Origin: Thioalkalivibrio denitrificans | Lineage (GTDB): Bacteria > Pseudomonadota > Gammaproteobacteria > Ectothiorhodospirales > Ectothiorhodospiraceae | Direction: 5' to 3' | DNA: 64,000 bases | NCBI RefSeq assembly: GCF_002000365.1 | Contig: NZ_MVBK01000059.1 | Location: 1 to 64,000, forward strand | Shown here: positions 8,638 through 17,519 of the stretch, one piece after another | How the letters are laid out: the number at the start of each line of letters is the position of its first letter | Numbering within the stretch: the stretch's first letter is position 1 | The notes under the pieces: generated by a model | What the model was told of the DNA's origin: nothing | Databases searched by the model: none | The model's input: only the letters and a program-made list of their open reading frames with translations | Made by a program: the position numbers and the translations under genes

Positions 8638-9963
8638 CTACAGCGTGAAGGTGAAGCCGTCCACCAGCAGGCCGGGGAGGCGGGCGCTGACCTCGGAACG
8701 TTTTTCGTAGGTGGCGCTCTCCAGTATGTGCTGGCGCTCCGAGGTGATGGCCTCGAGCCGCTCGCCCAGGATGTGCAGCAGGCTTTCGTCGAAGCGCATG
8801 ACGTTGACGGGCGCCACGGGTTGCCCGTTCTCCACCCACAGGCAGGCAAAGCGGGTCATGCCGGTGATGCGGCAGTGATTGCGGTCCGAGTAATTGCTGT
8901 ACCAGAGATCGCTGATATACACGCCGGTGCCCAGTGCGGACAGGACCTGATCGGCGGGCAGATCGCCCCCGGCCATGTCCAGACATTCCGGTCGTTCCGA
9001 GGCGCAATTGACGGCCTCCCCGTACTCGCGGGCGCTGCGCGCGTTGGCCAGGCAGTCCCGGTAACGACCTTCGCTGATCAGCTCGACACGTTCCGGTTTG
9101 ATGAAGCCCTCGGGCGTGAACCGGGGGGCAAGCCCGCCCGCGTGGTCTTCGCCGAGGCTGATCCGGGGATCCAGTTGGAAGCCCTCGCGCACCATACGGA
9201 TCAACGGTGTCTGCGCCGTGCGGTGGCTCTTGAGCCCGAAACCGACCCAGGCCAGCAGGCTCATGAGTTCGTGTACCGCCGACGGCGCCAGGTACACCCG
9301 GTAACGGCCGGGCGTCAGCCGCCTTGGCGACTTCGCGAGCAGTGGCAGTGTGTCCCGCGCCTCGGTCAGCTGTCGAGTGACGGTGTCGGCGTCGAACACA
9401 AAGCCCGCATGGTGTTGCTTGACCGCCTGGTCAGTGCCGCCGTGCACGCTCCAGTCGGCATTGAAGCTCCAGTCGCTGTGCCAGTTGAACTGGCCCAGTG
9501 AGTTGGTGAAGCCGCGAGAGATTCGTCCGCTGCTCCAGATGCCGGCCACGTCCAGCCCCCGAGCCGCATCCAGCCAGTGTTCCACTGCCTCCTCGGCCGC
9601 GGGCAGCCGGTTGTCGCCCTCGTGACGGCTGTTCACGGGCTGCGTGGCGAAATGCAGGTAGGGGTCTTCCGGAAGTCGGGGCAGCAGATCGCGCAGCTCT
9701 CCGACCATGGCAACCGCCCGGGCGGCGTCTGTCTCGTCTTCACCGGTCAGCGCAAGATCGGCGCGGGCCGCGCGACCCTTGCAAATCAGTTCCAGCATCA
9801 GGACTTGCTGGCGAACGTGTCCCGCCTGGCGCACGCGCGCCCGGTTGATGCGCACGAAGTCGCTGTCCTCCGCCCCCAGGTTGAGCAGCAGCACCTCGTC
9901 GGAGGCGAGTCCGGCGAAGGCATCGTCTGCAAGGGCACGGAAACGCGTTTCCAGCTCAGTCAC
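8638..9963 (-). CDS. TldE/PmbA-like metalloprotease partner subunit
   Basis: A 441-residue protein of the TldD/PmbA family, lacking the HExxxH zinc motif, so it is the TldE-like, non-metal subunit. Recognised by overall layout and the C-terminal barrel segment GTGVYISDLWYSNYSDRNHCRITGMTRFACLWVENG. The GTG at 9963 is chosen as start because it overlaps the stop of the TldD-like gene, indicating translational coupling. TldD/TldE complexes are proteases that mature peptide natural products (microcin B17, PQQ-like peptides) and degrade unfolded peptides. No precursor peptide is evident beside it. Confidence 0.82.
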   Translation of the reverse strand: MTELETRFRALADDAFAGLASDEVLLLNLGAEDSDFVRINRARVRQAGHVRQQVLMLELICKGRAARADLALTGEDETDAARAVAMVGELRDLLPRLPEDPYLHFATQPVNSRHEGDNRLPAAEEAVEHWLDAARGLDVAGIWSSGRISRGFTNSLGQFNWHSDWSFNADWSVHGGTDQAVKQHHAGFVFDADTVTRQLTEARDTLPLLAKSPRRLTPGRYRVYLAPSAVHELMSLLAWVGFGLKSHRTAQTPLIRMVREGFQLDPRISLGEDHAGGLAPRFTPEGFIKPERVELISEGRYRDCLANARSAREYGEAVNCASERPECLDMAGGDLPADQVLSALGTGVYISDLWYSNYSDRNHCRITGMTRFACLWVENGQPVAPVNVMRFDESLLHILGERLEAITSERQHILESATYEKRSEVSARLPGLLVDGFTFTL

Positions 9964-11392
9964 CGCCAAAGACCTCCACGTCGTGGAACAGGCAGGGCGG
10001 CGAGGCATGGCCCACATGGATCATCTGGTTGGGTTCGGCCTTGCCGCAGGAGGGCGTGCCCCAGGCCTCCACGGTGTCGGCAGTGCCTACGCCCGCGAGG
10101 TTGCGCCAGAACTCGGCCGAGATTCCCCGGTAGCAGGGATTGCGCACGACCTCCCGAAGCTCACCGTCGCGGATCATGCGTCCCCATTCGCAGCCGAACT
10201 GGAACTTGTTGCGCCGATCGTCGATGGACCACGAACGGTTGGTATCCATAAGCACCCCGTACCCGACCGATGCAATGAGATCCTCGAGGCTCGATTCGCC
10301 GGGTTCCACGTTGAGGTTAGCCATGCGGTCCACCGCCGGGCGGTTCCAGGCGCAGGCCCGGGCGTTGGCCACCCCGGGCAGCCCCGCGCGCGCTGATGAC
10401 AGCGCGCCGCCCAGCGGGCGTTCCAGGATGCCGTCACGGATCAGCCAGGTGCGTTCGGCGGGCGTGCCTTCATCGTCATAGCCGTAGGCCGCCAGTTCAC
10501 CCGGGAAGGCAGGGTCGAAGGTGACGTTGAGCAGTTCCGAGCCGTAACGGTAGTGACCGAACATGTCGGTGGAGACGAAGCTGCCTCCGGCGTAGTTGCG
10601 CTCGTCACCCAGAATGCGGTCCAGTTCCAGCGGGTGACCGATGCTCTCGTGGATCTGCAGCATCATCTGGCTGGGCATGAGCACGAGGGAGGCGACGGCC
10701 TCCGGGCATTCGGGGGCGTCCAGCAGTGTCAGCGCCTCATGGGCCACCCGCGCGGCGTCGTCGTGGAAACGGAAACGCTCCAGCACCTCCAGTCCGCCCT
10801 GGCCGCCGGAATTCCAGCCGCCGCCGGTGCGCACCTGTGTCTGCGCGCCGCGGTTGGCGACGGCGGCGTAACCGGGCATGAGGATGTGCTGGTGCTGCTC
10901 GATCTCCACTCCATCGCTGGTATGGAGATGCGTTTGCACGTGCCGCCGGGTCATTCGGGCCTGGCGGTCCACGATGCAATCGTGAATGGCCAGTGCCCGG
11001 TCGATGTGGTGCAGCCGGTCCAGCTTCTCTTCAAGCGGCCAGTGCGCCCACGGGATCTCCACGGGAGTCGCATACTCGCCGGATTGCCGGGGCCGCGGGA
11101 ACAAGTCGGTGTCGAACAACGGGTGGCGGCGGCTGCACGCCAGCCAGCGCAGGGCCTGCTCGCAGGCGGCCCGGAGTCCGTCGCGGGTCAGGTCACTGGT
11201 GGCCGCATAGGCCAGACCGCCCCGATCCACCAGGGTGATGTGGGCGCCCTGGTCCAGGCTGCGCGCCGGAGGTTCCACCACGCCCGCACGCACCCGCAGG
11301 GTTTCGGTATCCTCGCCCACGAGGCGCAGGGACCAGAACTCTACCTGGGGAACCACTGACAGGAACTGTTCGAAAGCCCGTTGGAAGTGCAT
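9956..11392 (-). CDS. TldD-like zinc metalloprotease subunit
   Basis: A 478-residue TldD family protein containing the zinc motif in MMLQIHESIGHPLELDRILGDE (HExxxH, about residues 249-254), and C-terminal Cys segments (SCGKAEPNQMIHVGH) as in the family. It pairs with the overlapping downstream TldE-like gene; the heterodimer is the usual active form. This pair is diverged from classical tldD/pmbA, which are often unlinked, so it may be a paralogous set. The ATG at 11392 follows a repeat-bearing intergenic region and has no strong ribosome-binding site. Confidence 0.85.
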   Translation of the reverse strand: MHFQRAFEQFLSVVPQVEFWSLRLVGEDTETLRVRAGVVEPPARSLDQGAHITLVDRGGLAYAATSDLTRDGLRAACEQALRWLACSRRHPLFDTDLFPRPRQSGEYATPVEIPWAHWPLEEKLDRLHHIDRALAIHDCIVDRQARMTRRHVQTHLHTSDGVEIEQHQHILMPGYAAVANRGAQTQVRTGGGWNSGGQGGLEVLERFRFHDDAARVAHEALTLLDAPECPEAVASLVLMPSQMMLQIHESIGHPLELDRILGDERNYAGGSFVSTDMFGHYRYGSELLNVTFDPAFPGELAAYGYDDEGTPAERTWLIRDGILERPLGGALSSARAGLPGVANARACAWNRPAVDRMANLNVEPGESSLEDLIASVGYGVLMDTNRSWSIDDRRNKFQFGCEWGRMIRDGELREVVRNPCYRGISAEFWRNLAGVGTADTVEAWGTPSCGKAEPNQMIHVGHASPPCLFHDVEVFGGD

Positions 11393-11538
11393 GGGGTGAC
11401 GTTATCCCTTCGGCTGCGCTGACCCGCGTCAGGATGATTCTAATTCCCACGCCGGCCGGGATCACCCGTATCCGCATACGGGTATGACCGATGCATTACC
11501 ACACAGGGTGTGGCGAGGAACAGAAAAGGAAAAGGCGG

Positions 11539-11713
11539 TCTCTCGCGAAGGCGCCAAGCCCGCCAAGGAAATCTCGGAATGATCGAATGTCCGATGGGTA
11601 CCACCGCGCTTAACCCGGACATTGCACCGAGGCGGCACCGGGGCCGAAAGATTCGGCCTGCCCATCCCGTTCAAGAGCCCTTCTTTGCGGGCTTTGCGTC
11701 TTGGCGAGAGAAA
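11539..11713. repeat. Inverted pair of 'cttggcgggctttgcg' repeats
   Basis: Block tctctcgcgaaggcgccaag... (11539-11570) and its reverse-complement type ttctttgcgggctttgcg... (11681-11713) face each other. The surrounding gap 11393-11782 between the TldD-like gene and the MBL-fold gene shows no other feature. Confidence 0.75.
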
Positions 11714-11782
11714 TGTTCCTGTTCTTTATGTCGCCTCATCCCGCTGGGCGCTCCCACGTATACATGTGGTTGGCGGGCTCGT

Positions 11783-12574
11783 TCAGGCCGCCATCATCCC
11801 CTCCAGGGCGGCCTGGTCCGGTCCAATGAACGGCGGGGCGTCGGGGGCCTTGGCGAGGTTGCCCAGAAGCGTGCCGGTCATGGCTTCGGCCGGCGGCAGG
11901 TGACTGCTCAGCACCCGCCTCGGCTGCAGGTCGGTCACGGCCTGAAGGCTCTCCCGGAATCGGCCCCGGTCCACCCGGTGCAGCCACGGGGCATCCACCG
12001 TGGCCCAGCCGATCATCCCGGCACACAGCACCCCGGGATCCACCTCGGCCGCGCTTCCCGCCGGGGCGGGCAGAAGGGCGCCGAAGCAGTCGGCGCTGAA
12101 CAGCGTGCCCGTCGACGGATCGAACAGGCCGGTGGATTCCGGCGCGTCAAACACGGGCGGTGCCACGGCCAGCAGCCCGCGGTCGCCCGCATCCAGGCAT
12201 TGCCCGGGATTGACCAGGTGGACACGGTCTACCGGCAGCCCCAGCAGGCCCAGCTTGCCCATGCCGAGGAAAGTGGTGACCACCCGGGCGTTGGGGGCGT
12301 GTTCCAGCACCGCGGCCAGGTTGCCCACGTGATCCGGATCCGGGTGGGTCAGCCAGATCCATTCGAGCCGCGCCGGGTCGATGGATTGCTCCAGGGCCTT
12401 GAGGAACGCCTCGCCAAGCGCCGCAAGCCCCGTGTCCACCAGCACCGGCCGGGCGGCGCGGATCACGAAGGCGTTGACGGCCAGCACGCCGAAGCCCGGC
12501 ACGGGCAGCCAGGTGCCTAGGGCGTCCACGTCCGGGCTGACAGGGGTCGTGGTGATCATGGGTTGTGTGGTCAT
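11783..12574 (-). CDS. MBL-fold protein, diiron (ODP-like) type
   Basis: A 263-residue metallo-beta-lactamase-fold protein. The metal motif is THPDPDHVGN (about 79-88), i.e. H-x-D-x-D-H, and the segment TGTLFSADCFGALL follows further on. Both resemble the diiron oxygen-binding domain of flavodiiron proteins more than zinc hydrolases. No flavodoxin domain is fused. Start at 12574 has GGAGG nine bases upstream. It is divergent from a TetR regulator, with a palindrome between them, so probably controlled by it. Substrate unknown; a role in O2/NO or redox chemistry is possible but unproven. Confidence 0.78.
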   Translation of the reverse strand: MTTQPMITTTPVSPDVDALGTWLPVPGFGVLAVNAFVIRAARPVLVDTGLAALGEAFLKALEQSIDPARLEWIWLTHPDPDHVGNLAAVLEHAPNARVVTTFLGMGKLGLLGLPVDRVHLVNPGQCLDAGDRGLLAVAPPVFDAPESTGLFDPSTGTLFSADCFGALLPAPAGSAAEVDPGVLCAGMIGWATVDAPWLHRVDRGRFRESLQAVTDLQPRRVLSSHLPPAEAMTGTLLGNLAKAPDAPPFIGPDQAALEGMMAA

Positions 12575-12648
12575 CGGGATGTTCCTCCCCGTGGTTGAGG
12601 TGAAGGCAAGACGTCCGGCGCTCCGGTTGCAGGGCAAATTTCAGTAAA

Positions 12649-12664
12649 CATGTGTGTTCACATG
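12649..12664. promoter_or_regulatory. Palindromic operator candidate for the TetR-type regulator
   Basis: CATGTG and CACATG flank a TGTT spacer, a perfect 6-4-6 inverted repeat in the 143-base divergent region between the MBL-fold gene and the TetR gene. Its position suggests autoregulation and control of the MBL gene. Confidence 0.5.
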
Positions 12665-12717
12665 ACGACTGAGATTAGTCCCGGTCCGGTGGCTTGTCAA
12701 TATTTCGATGAACATCT

Positions 12718-13335
12718 ATGATCACTGATATGGGTACGCGCAGATACACGCTCCGCAAGCGTGCCGAGGCACAGGAGGACACTCGGGCGCGCATCGTAGA
12801 TGCCATGATCGAGGTGCACCGGGATCTGGGGCCCCGCAACGCCACCGTGAGCGCCATCGCCCAGAAGGCGGGGGTGCAGCGCCTGACCGTGTACCGCCAT
12901 TTCCCGGACGATGAGAGCCTGTTCGAGGCCTGCACGTCCACCTGGCTGCAGCGCAATCCGCCGCCGGATCCGGCCGCGTTCCAGGGGGTGTCAGATCCTG
13001 TCTCCCGCACACGGCGAGGCCTTGAGTCCCTGTACGCCTACTTCGGGAGCACGCACCGGATGTGGGCTGTCTCCTACCGCGACGTGGAGGAGGTGCCGGC
13101 CCTGCAGGGGCCCATGGCGGGTTTCGAGGCCTGGCTGGATGATTTTCACCAGGCCCTTCTTGGAGGCTGGCGGCTGCGGGGTGCCCGACGTGAACGCCTG
13201 GCCGATACGCTTGCGCTGGCGCTGCGTTTCCATACCTGGCAGACCCTGGATACACGGGGCCTCGATGATACGGCCAAGGCCGGGCTGGTGATGGAGTGGC
13301 TCATGGGCATCGCGGGCGGGAGGCGGGCGCGATGA
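12718..13335 (+). CDS. TetR family transcriptional regulator
   Basis: A 205-residue protein with an N-terminal TetR helix-turn-helix (about 20-67): ARIVDAMIEVHRDLGPRNATVSAIAQKAGVQRLTVYRHFPDDESLFEA. The C-terminal ligand domain is not assignable. The ATG at 12718 has no clear ribosome-binding site; ATG at 12730 is an alternative. It is divergent from the MBL-fold gene, and its stop overlaps the start of the DUF488 gene (ATGA), so the two are translationally coupled. Confidence 0.85.
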   Translation: MITDMGTRRYTLRKRAEAQEDTRARIVDAMIEVHRDLGPRNATVSAIAQKAGVQRLTVYRHFPDDESLFEACTSTWLQRNPPPDPAAFQGVSDPVSRTRRGLESLYAYFGSTHRMWAVSYRDVEEVPALQGPMAGFEAWLDDFHQALLGGWRLRGARRERLADTLALALRFHTWQTLDTRGLDDTAKAGLVMEWLMGIAGGRRAR

Positions 13336-13760
13336 CGGTCCGCATCGCGCTGCGGCGGATCTATGCGGCACCGGAGGCCGACGATGGCTTGCGGGTGCTC
13401 GTGGACCGGCTCTGGCCGCGCGGTGTGCGCAAGGCCGATGCCAAGGTCGGTCTGTGGCTTCGTGAGATCGCGCCGTCCCACGAGTTGCGCCGCTGGTTCG
13501 GCCACGATCCGGGGCGCTGGATGGCGTTTCGCGATCGTTACCGGGACGAACTGGCCCGGCAGCCGCAACGCCTGCGCGAACTGATGGACCACTGCCGGCG
13601 TGGCCCGGTGACCCTGCTCTATGCCGCCCGGGACGAGACCCGCAATCATGCGGTCGTGCTGCGCGAGGTTTTGCTGGGAGAGTTTATTGAGGAGGCGCGT
13701 CCCAACGAGGCCTCCTCTCCCGTGTGCTACCTGGGCGCCGGGGATGCCCATGACAGCTGA
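13332..13760 (+). CDS. DUF488 (YeaO-like) protein
   Basis: A 142-residue protein of the DUF488/YeaO family. Family features are the N-terminal VLVDRLWPRGVRK (about 23-35), APSHELRRWFGHDPGRWMAFRDRY (about 47-70) and TLLYAARDETRNHAVVLREVL near the C-terminus. Biochemical function is not established for the family. ATG at 13332 is inside the TetR stop codon overlap; the downstream methyltransferase start overlaps its end by eleven bases, so the three genes form a compact operon. Confidence 0.85.
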   Translation: MTVRIALRRIYAAPEADDGLRVLVDRLWPRGVRKADAKVGLWLREIAPSHELRRWFGHDPGRWMAFRDRYRDELARQPQRLRELMDHCRRGPVTLLYAARDETRNHAVVLREVLLGEFIEEARPNEASSPVCYLGAGDAHDS

Positions 13761-14415
13761 AGCGCCTGTTCACACTGATCCCGTTCGATGCACCCTGTGC
13801 GCCGGCCGCACTGTCGGCCATGCGGCCGACCTCAGGCGTTCCTATCTTCGCTGCGACCACTGCGGGCTCATCTTCGCCCATCCGTCGAGCCATCCGGACC
13901 GCGACACCGAGAAGGCCATCTACGATCTGCACGAGAACCATCCCGGCGATCCGGGTTACCGCGCATTTCTCTCCCGCTTGGTCATGCCGCTCCTCGAACG
14001 GCTGAGCCCCGGGATGGAGGGGCTGGACTATGGTTGCGGCCCCGGCCCGGTCCTGTCGATGATGCTGGAAGAGGCCGGCATGCGGGTGACCTGCTTCGAC
14101 CCCCTTTACGCTCCGGACGATTCGGTGCTTAGCCGCCGCTATGATTTCGTCACCTGTACAGAAGTTGTGGAACACTTCCATCGTCCGGCCGAAGACTGGT
14201 CCCGTCTCGCGGCACTGTTGCGGCCAGGGGGCTGGCTCGGGGTGATGACCCGAATGGTGCCCGAGGACCGGACGTTCGGGGACTGGCACTACAAGAACGA
14301 TCCCACCCACGTGAGCTTTTACAGCCCGAAGGTGATGCGTTGGCTGGCCGCTGCCCTGGACCTGCAACTCGTGCGGTTGCAGGGCGATGTGGTGCTGATG
14401 CGCAAACCGGCCTGA
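13750..14415 (+). CDS. Zinc-ribbon class I SAM methyltransferase
   Basis: A 221-residue methyltransferase. An N-terminal Cys4 zinc-binding module (CTLCAGR and CDHCG, about 14-40) precedes a Methyltransf_23-type domain with motif I GLDYGCGPGPVLSMML and LLRPGGWLGVMTRMV. The C-terminus contains the H-rich WHYKNDPTHVSFYSP segment usual in this family. Substrate unknown. Start at 13750 (or 13744) overlaps the DUF488 gene. Confidence 0.82.
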   Translation: MTAEAPVHTDPVRCTLCAGRTVGHAADLRRSYLRCDHCGLIFAHPSSHPDRDTEKAIYDLHENHPGDPGYRAFLSRLVMPLLERLSPGMEGLDYGCGPGPVLSMMLEEAGMRVTCFDPLYAPDDSVLSRRYDFVTCTEVVEHFHRPAEDWSRLAALLRPGGWLGVMTRMVPEDRTFGDWHYKNDPTHVSFYSPKVMRWLAAALDLQLVRLQGDVVLMRKPA

Positions 14416-14482
14416 TTTCCGGTTGTCCGGGCCCGCGGTGGTCTATACAGTCGGGGCAAGGTGTCGTATCCAGGGGTGCCCC

Positions 14483-15862
14483 ATGTTCATCAGCGTGCTC
14501 GAACTGTTCAAGATCGGCATCGGGCCGTCCAGCTCCCACACCATGGGCCCCATGGTGGCGGCAGCCACCTTCGCGCAACGGGCGGGCGCATGGCTGGCCG
14601 ACCATCAGCGTGATGAAGCGGTTTCCGTACGCTGCGTTCTGAAGGGTTCGCTGGCCTACACGGGCAAGGGCCACGCCACGGACCGTGCGGTGACGCTCGG
14701 GTTGCACGGGCATCTGCCCCGAAACGTGGCGGAGGAAGATGTGGATGCGCTGACGCAGGCGCTCGGAGGCAGGGATTCCGTCATCGTCAACGGCGATCTC
14801 CACATCGGTTTCAGACCGGATCGCGATATCGTGTTCGATCGGGGCGAGCCGTTGCCCGAGCATCCCAACGGCATGATCTTCGAGTTGCGGGATGCATCGG
14901 GACAGGTGCTGATGTCAGAGACGTACTTCTCCATCGGCGGCGGGTTCATCAGCACGCCGGAGGAGATCAACCGGCTGGTTGCGCCCTTGCGCATGACAGG
15001 TGCGGATGACTGTCCCTGGGGATTCGACTCCGCAAAGGAGATGTTGCGCATGGCTCGCGAGAGCGGGCTTTCCATCGCCGCCATGAAGCGCGCCAACGAA
15101 CTGACCATCATGGATGACGCGGCGCTGGACGAGGGGCTGGATGCGATCTGGCAGGCCATGAAGCGTTGCATCCACCGGGGCTTGTCGACAGGGGGCGAAC
15201 TGCCAGGCGGGTTGCACCTGACACGGCGCGCCTGCGATCTGCACGAGCAACTGCTGGCCAATCCCGACGAGTCCACCATGAACGACTGGTTGTGCGCCTA
15301 TGCCATGGCCGTCAACGAGGAGAACGCCGCCGGCCACATGGTGGTGACCGCGCCGACCAACGGTGCCGCCGGTGTGATCCCTGCCGTGCTGTACCGTTTC
15401 GTGCACGACGAGGGCGGCACTGATGTTCAGGTGCGCGACTTTCTGCTGACTGCGGCCGCCATCGGCGGACTGATCAAACATCGCAGCTCGATCTCGGGTG
15501 CCGAGGTGGGGTGTCAGGGTGAGGTCGGTTCCGCGGCCGCCATGGCGGCCGCAGGCCTTTGCGCTGTGCGCGGAGGCACGCCGGAGCAGATCGAGAACGC
15601 TGCCGAGATCGCGCTGGAGCATCACCTGGGCATGACCTGCGATCCGGTCAAGGGACTGGTACAGGTGCCCTGTATCGAGCGCAACGGTTTCGGCGCCATC
15701 AAGGCCTGGACGGCCGCGTCCCTGGCGCTGCGCGGCAGCGGCAAGCATTTTGTCGCGCTCGATGATTGCATCGCCGCCATGAAACAGACGGGCGAGGAAA
15801 TGTCGTCACGATTCAAGGAGACGTCCCTGGGCGGCCTGGCAGTGAGTGTGACGGAGTGTTGA
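14483..15862 (+). CDS. sdaA: L-serine ammonia-lyase (iron-sulfur, single chain)
   Basis: A 459-residue single-polypeptide L-serine dehydratase that converts serine to pyruvate and ammonia. The beta-type N-terminal region contains [14 protein letters not shown] (about 10-23); the C-terminal alpha region contains [16 protein letters not shown] and cysteines for the oxygen-sensitive [4Fe-4S] cluster ([30 protein letters not shown]). Length agrees with the enterobacterial type (about 454). ATG at 14483 is the start that gives the family N-terminus [19 protein letters not shown]. Convergent with the receiver-EAL gene. Confidence 0.95.
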   Translation: MFISVLELFKIGIGPSSSHTMGPMVAAATFAQRAGAWLADHQRDEAVSVRCVLKGSLAYTGKGHATDRAVTLGLHGHLPRNVAEEDVDALTQALGGRDSVIVNGDLHIGFRPDRDIVFDRGEPLPEHPNGMIFELRDASGQVLMSETYFSIGGGFISTPEEINRLVAPLRMTGADDCPWGFDSAKEMLRMARESGLSIAAMKRANELTIMDDAALDEGLDAIWQAMKRCIHRGLSTGGELPGGLHLTRRACDLHEQLLANPDESTMNDWLCAYAMAVNEENAAGHMVVTAPTNGAAGVIPAVLYRFVHDEGGTDVQVRDFLLTAAAIGGLIKHRSSISGAEVGCQGEVGSAAAMAAAGLCAVRGGTPEQIENAAEIALEHHLGMTCDPVKGLVQVPCIERNGFGAIKAWTAASLALRGSGKHFVALDDCIAAMKQTGEEMSSRFKETSLGGLAVSVTEC

Positions 15863-15944
15863 GGGCGGCTCGGTGCGATAGATCACCGCGGGATGAGGCG
15901 CGACCGCCTCGGGCATGCCAGACTGGAACCGGATTGACGGCGGC

Positions 15945-17177
15945 TTACACACACAGCGGGTGCAGATCGCGGAGCCACTCCACGGCCTTGTCGCCCGACA
16001 GCGGGCGGGCGATAAAGTAACCCTGGGCGAGATCGCAGCCCACCTCGGTCACGTAATCCAGCGCTTCGCGGGTTTCCACGCCCTCCGCCGTGCAGCGCAG
16101 GCCCAGGCCGTGTCCCAGGTCCACAATGCTGCGGATCACGGTACGCGATTCACGGGATTCCATGGCCGTCATGACGAAGGACTTGTCCACCTTGATCTCC
16201 GAGAATGGCAGACGCACGAGCTGGACCATGGATGAGAATCCGGTGCCGAAGTCGTCGATGGACAGGTGGAATCCCTTCATTCTCATGCGCGTGAGCAGGT
16301 CCAGTGAGGCAACGGGATCGTCCATGGCGCTGGTTTCCGTGAGTTCGAAGATCAGGTTGGCGGGATGGATCTCCAGTGCTTCGCAGCGCGCCGCCAGACG
16401 GTCAACGAAAGCCGCATCATTGAGCGTGCGTGCCGAGATGTTCACCGACATGGTGAGTGCGTCCGTGGCCCGGGCCCGCAGGCGGCTGCAGGGATCGAGT
16501 ACGCTGTCCGGAGGAAGTGCTTTCAGCCAGGCCAGTGCCTGGTCCAGCACCTGCTCCGTGAGTGTGTCGATCAGCCCGGAGGACTCCGCCAGCGGGATGA
16601 ACCGGTCCGGCCCGATAATGCCGTGCTCGGGGTGCACCCAGCGTACCAGCGCTTCGAAGCCGGCGAGTTTCTCCGAGCCGCACTCGATCTTGGGTTGGTA
16701 GATTACCGAGAACTGACGCGCATCCAGCGCCGCCTTCAGATGCGCCTCGGTGATTTCCGGCTTCGGCCGTCGCGTGCGTGCGGGTGCCGCTGTGTTATTG
16801 GCTGTTTCGCCAGGGGTCAGCAATTCCCAAAGGTCGGCAGCGGTGAAGGGTTTCGCCAGTACGCCGACGATGTTGAGACCGTGGCCGGCGGCGGCCCGCC
16901 GGGCGGCATCCAGGATGCGCTCGCCCACGCCGCTGGTGATGATGATGCCTGCATCGCAGCCCCGGTCGGCCAGGCTGGACATGACCTCCACGCCGTCCAT
17001 ATCCGGCATGATGAGGTCCAGCGCAATGTGTGTCGGACCCCATGATTCCACCTGCAGAAAGAACTCTGACGGTGTACTGACAAAGCGCGCCACGGCCCCT
17101 GCGCCTTCAGCCATGAACTCCATGGTGCGGCCCACCATGGGATCGTCGTCGAGAATAAGCAGTCGGCATTCACTCAT
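15945..17177 (-). CDS. Response regulator with EAL phosphodiesterase output
   Basis: 410 residues. Receiver domain (about 1-120): acidic pocket ILDDDP, phosphoacceptor Asp in HIALDLIMPDMDG, and the K of LAKPF. EAL domain (about 155-405) with intact motifs GFEALVRW, FELTETS, IDDFGTGFSSM, IKVDKSF, AEGVET and AQGYF, so active c-di-GMP hydrolysis is expected. The natural input is the hybrid kinase encoded upstream on the same strand. Its start overlaps the stop of the decayed kinase fragment, which suggests it was once the third gene of the same operon. Confidence 0.9.
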   Translation of the reverse strand: MSECRLLILDDDPMVGRTMEFMAEGAGAVARFVSTPSEFFLQVESWGPTHIALDLIMPDMDGVEVMSSLADRGCDAGIIITSGVGERILDAARRAAAGHGLNIVGVLAKPFTAADLWELLTPGETANNTAAPARTRRPKPEITEAHLKAALDARQFSVIYQPKIECGSEKLAGFEALVRWVHPEHGIIGPDRFIPLAESSGLIDTLTEQVLDQALAWLKALPPDSVLDPCSRLRARATDALTMSVNISARTLNDAAFVDRLAARCEALEIHPANLIFELTETSAMDDPVASLDLLTRMRMKGFHLSIDDFGTGFSSMVQLVRLPFSEIKVDKSFVMTAMESRESRTVIRSIVDLGHGLGLRCTAEGVETREALDYVTEVGCDLAQGYFIARPLSGDKAVEWLRDLHPLCV

Positions 17178-17493
17178 TACTTGGCTTGCTCCCGGTCCTG
17201 CCGTTCGTGCCACCCGGCATGACCACGTCAGTGAGCAGCAGGTCGATGGTATCGCTACTGCGCACGATGTCCGGCTCATTCCTGGCGTCGCTGGCAGACG
17301 ACACCTGGTAGCCGCGATTCAGCAGCAGGGTTTCGACGTTGGCCGGCTCATCATTCTCCACCACCAGAACGAACTCCATACCGCCAGTCGGGGAAAGTCG
17401 CGTGTTGGCCCGTGTAGCGCAATGCCCTGCCTGTGACCGCAAGGCTTTGGGCAAGTAAATGTACACCGTAGTTCCATGCGCGAACTCGGGGTG
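17170..17493 (-). pseudogene. Decayed hybrid histidine kinase fragment (ATPase tail plus truncated receiver)
   Basis: On the minus strand, starting just after an in-frame stop at 17494-17496, the frame reads HPEFAHGTTVYIYLPKA, the C-terminal strand of a histidine-kinase ATPase domain, then a receiver starting MEFVLVVENDEPAN with phosphoacceptor TDVVMPGGTNGR. It breaks off after that Asp motif and ends TGSKPSNE, so the second half of the receiver is missing. The intact neighbour has the same order (GHGTTVRLYLPRA, then ILLVEDD, then TDVVMPGGMNGR), so this is a relic of a second, related hybrid kinase. A short translated product from 17379 or 17466 cannot be excluded. Confidence 0.75.
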
Positions 17494-17519
17494 CTATCGG
17501 ATCGCTCACTGGCGCCGCG

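Noticed and set aside
15895-15910. Terminator between sdaA and the receiver-EAL gene
   Set aside because: A GAGGCG/CGCCTC hairpin exists but is short and has no T tract on either strand.
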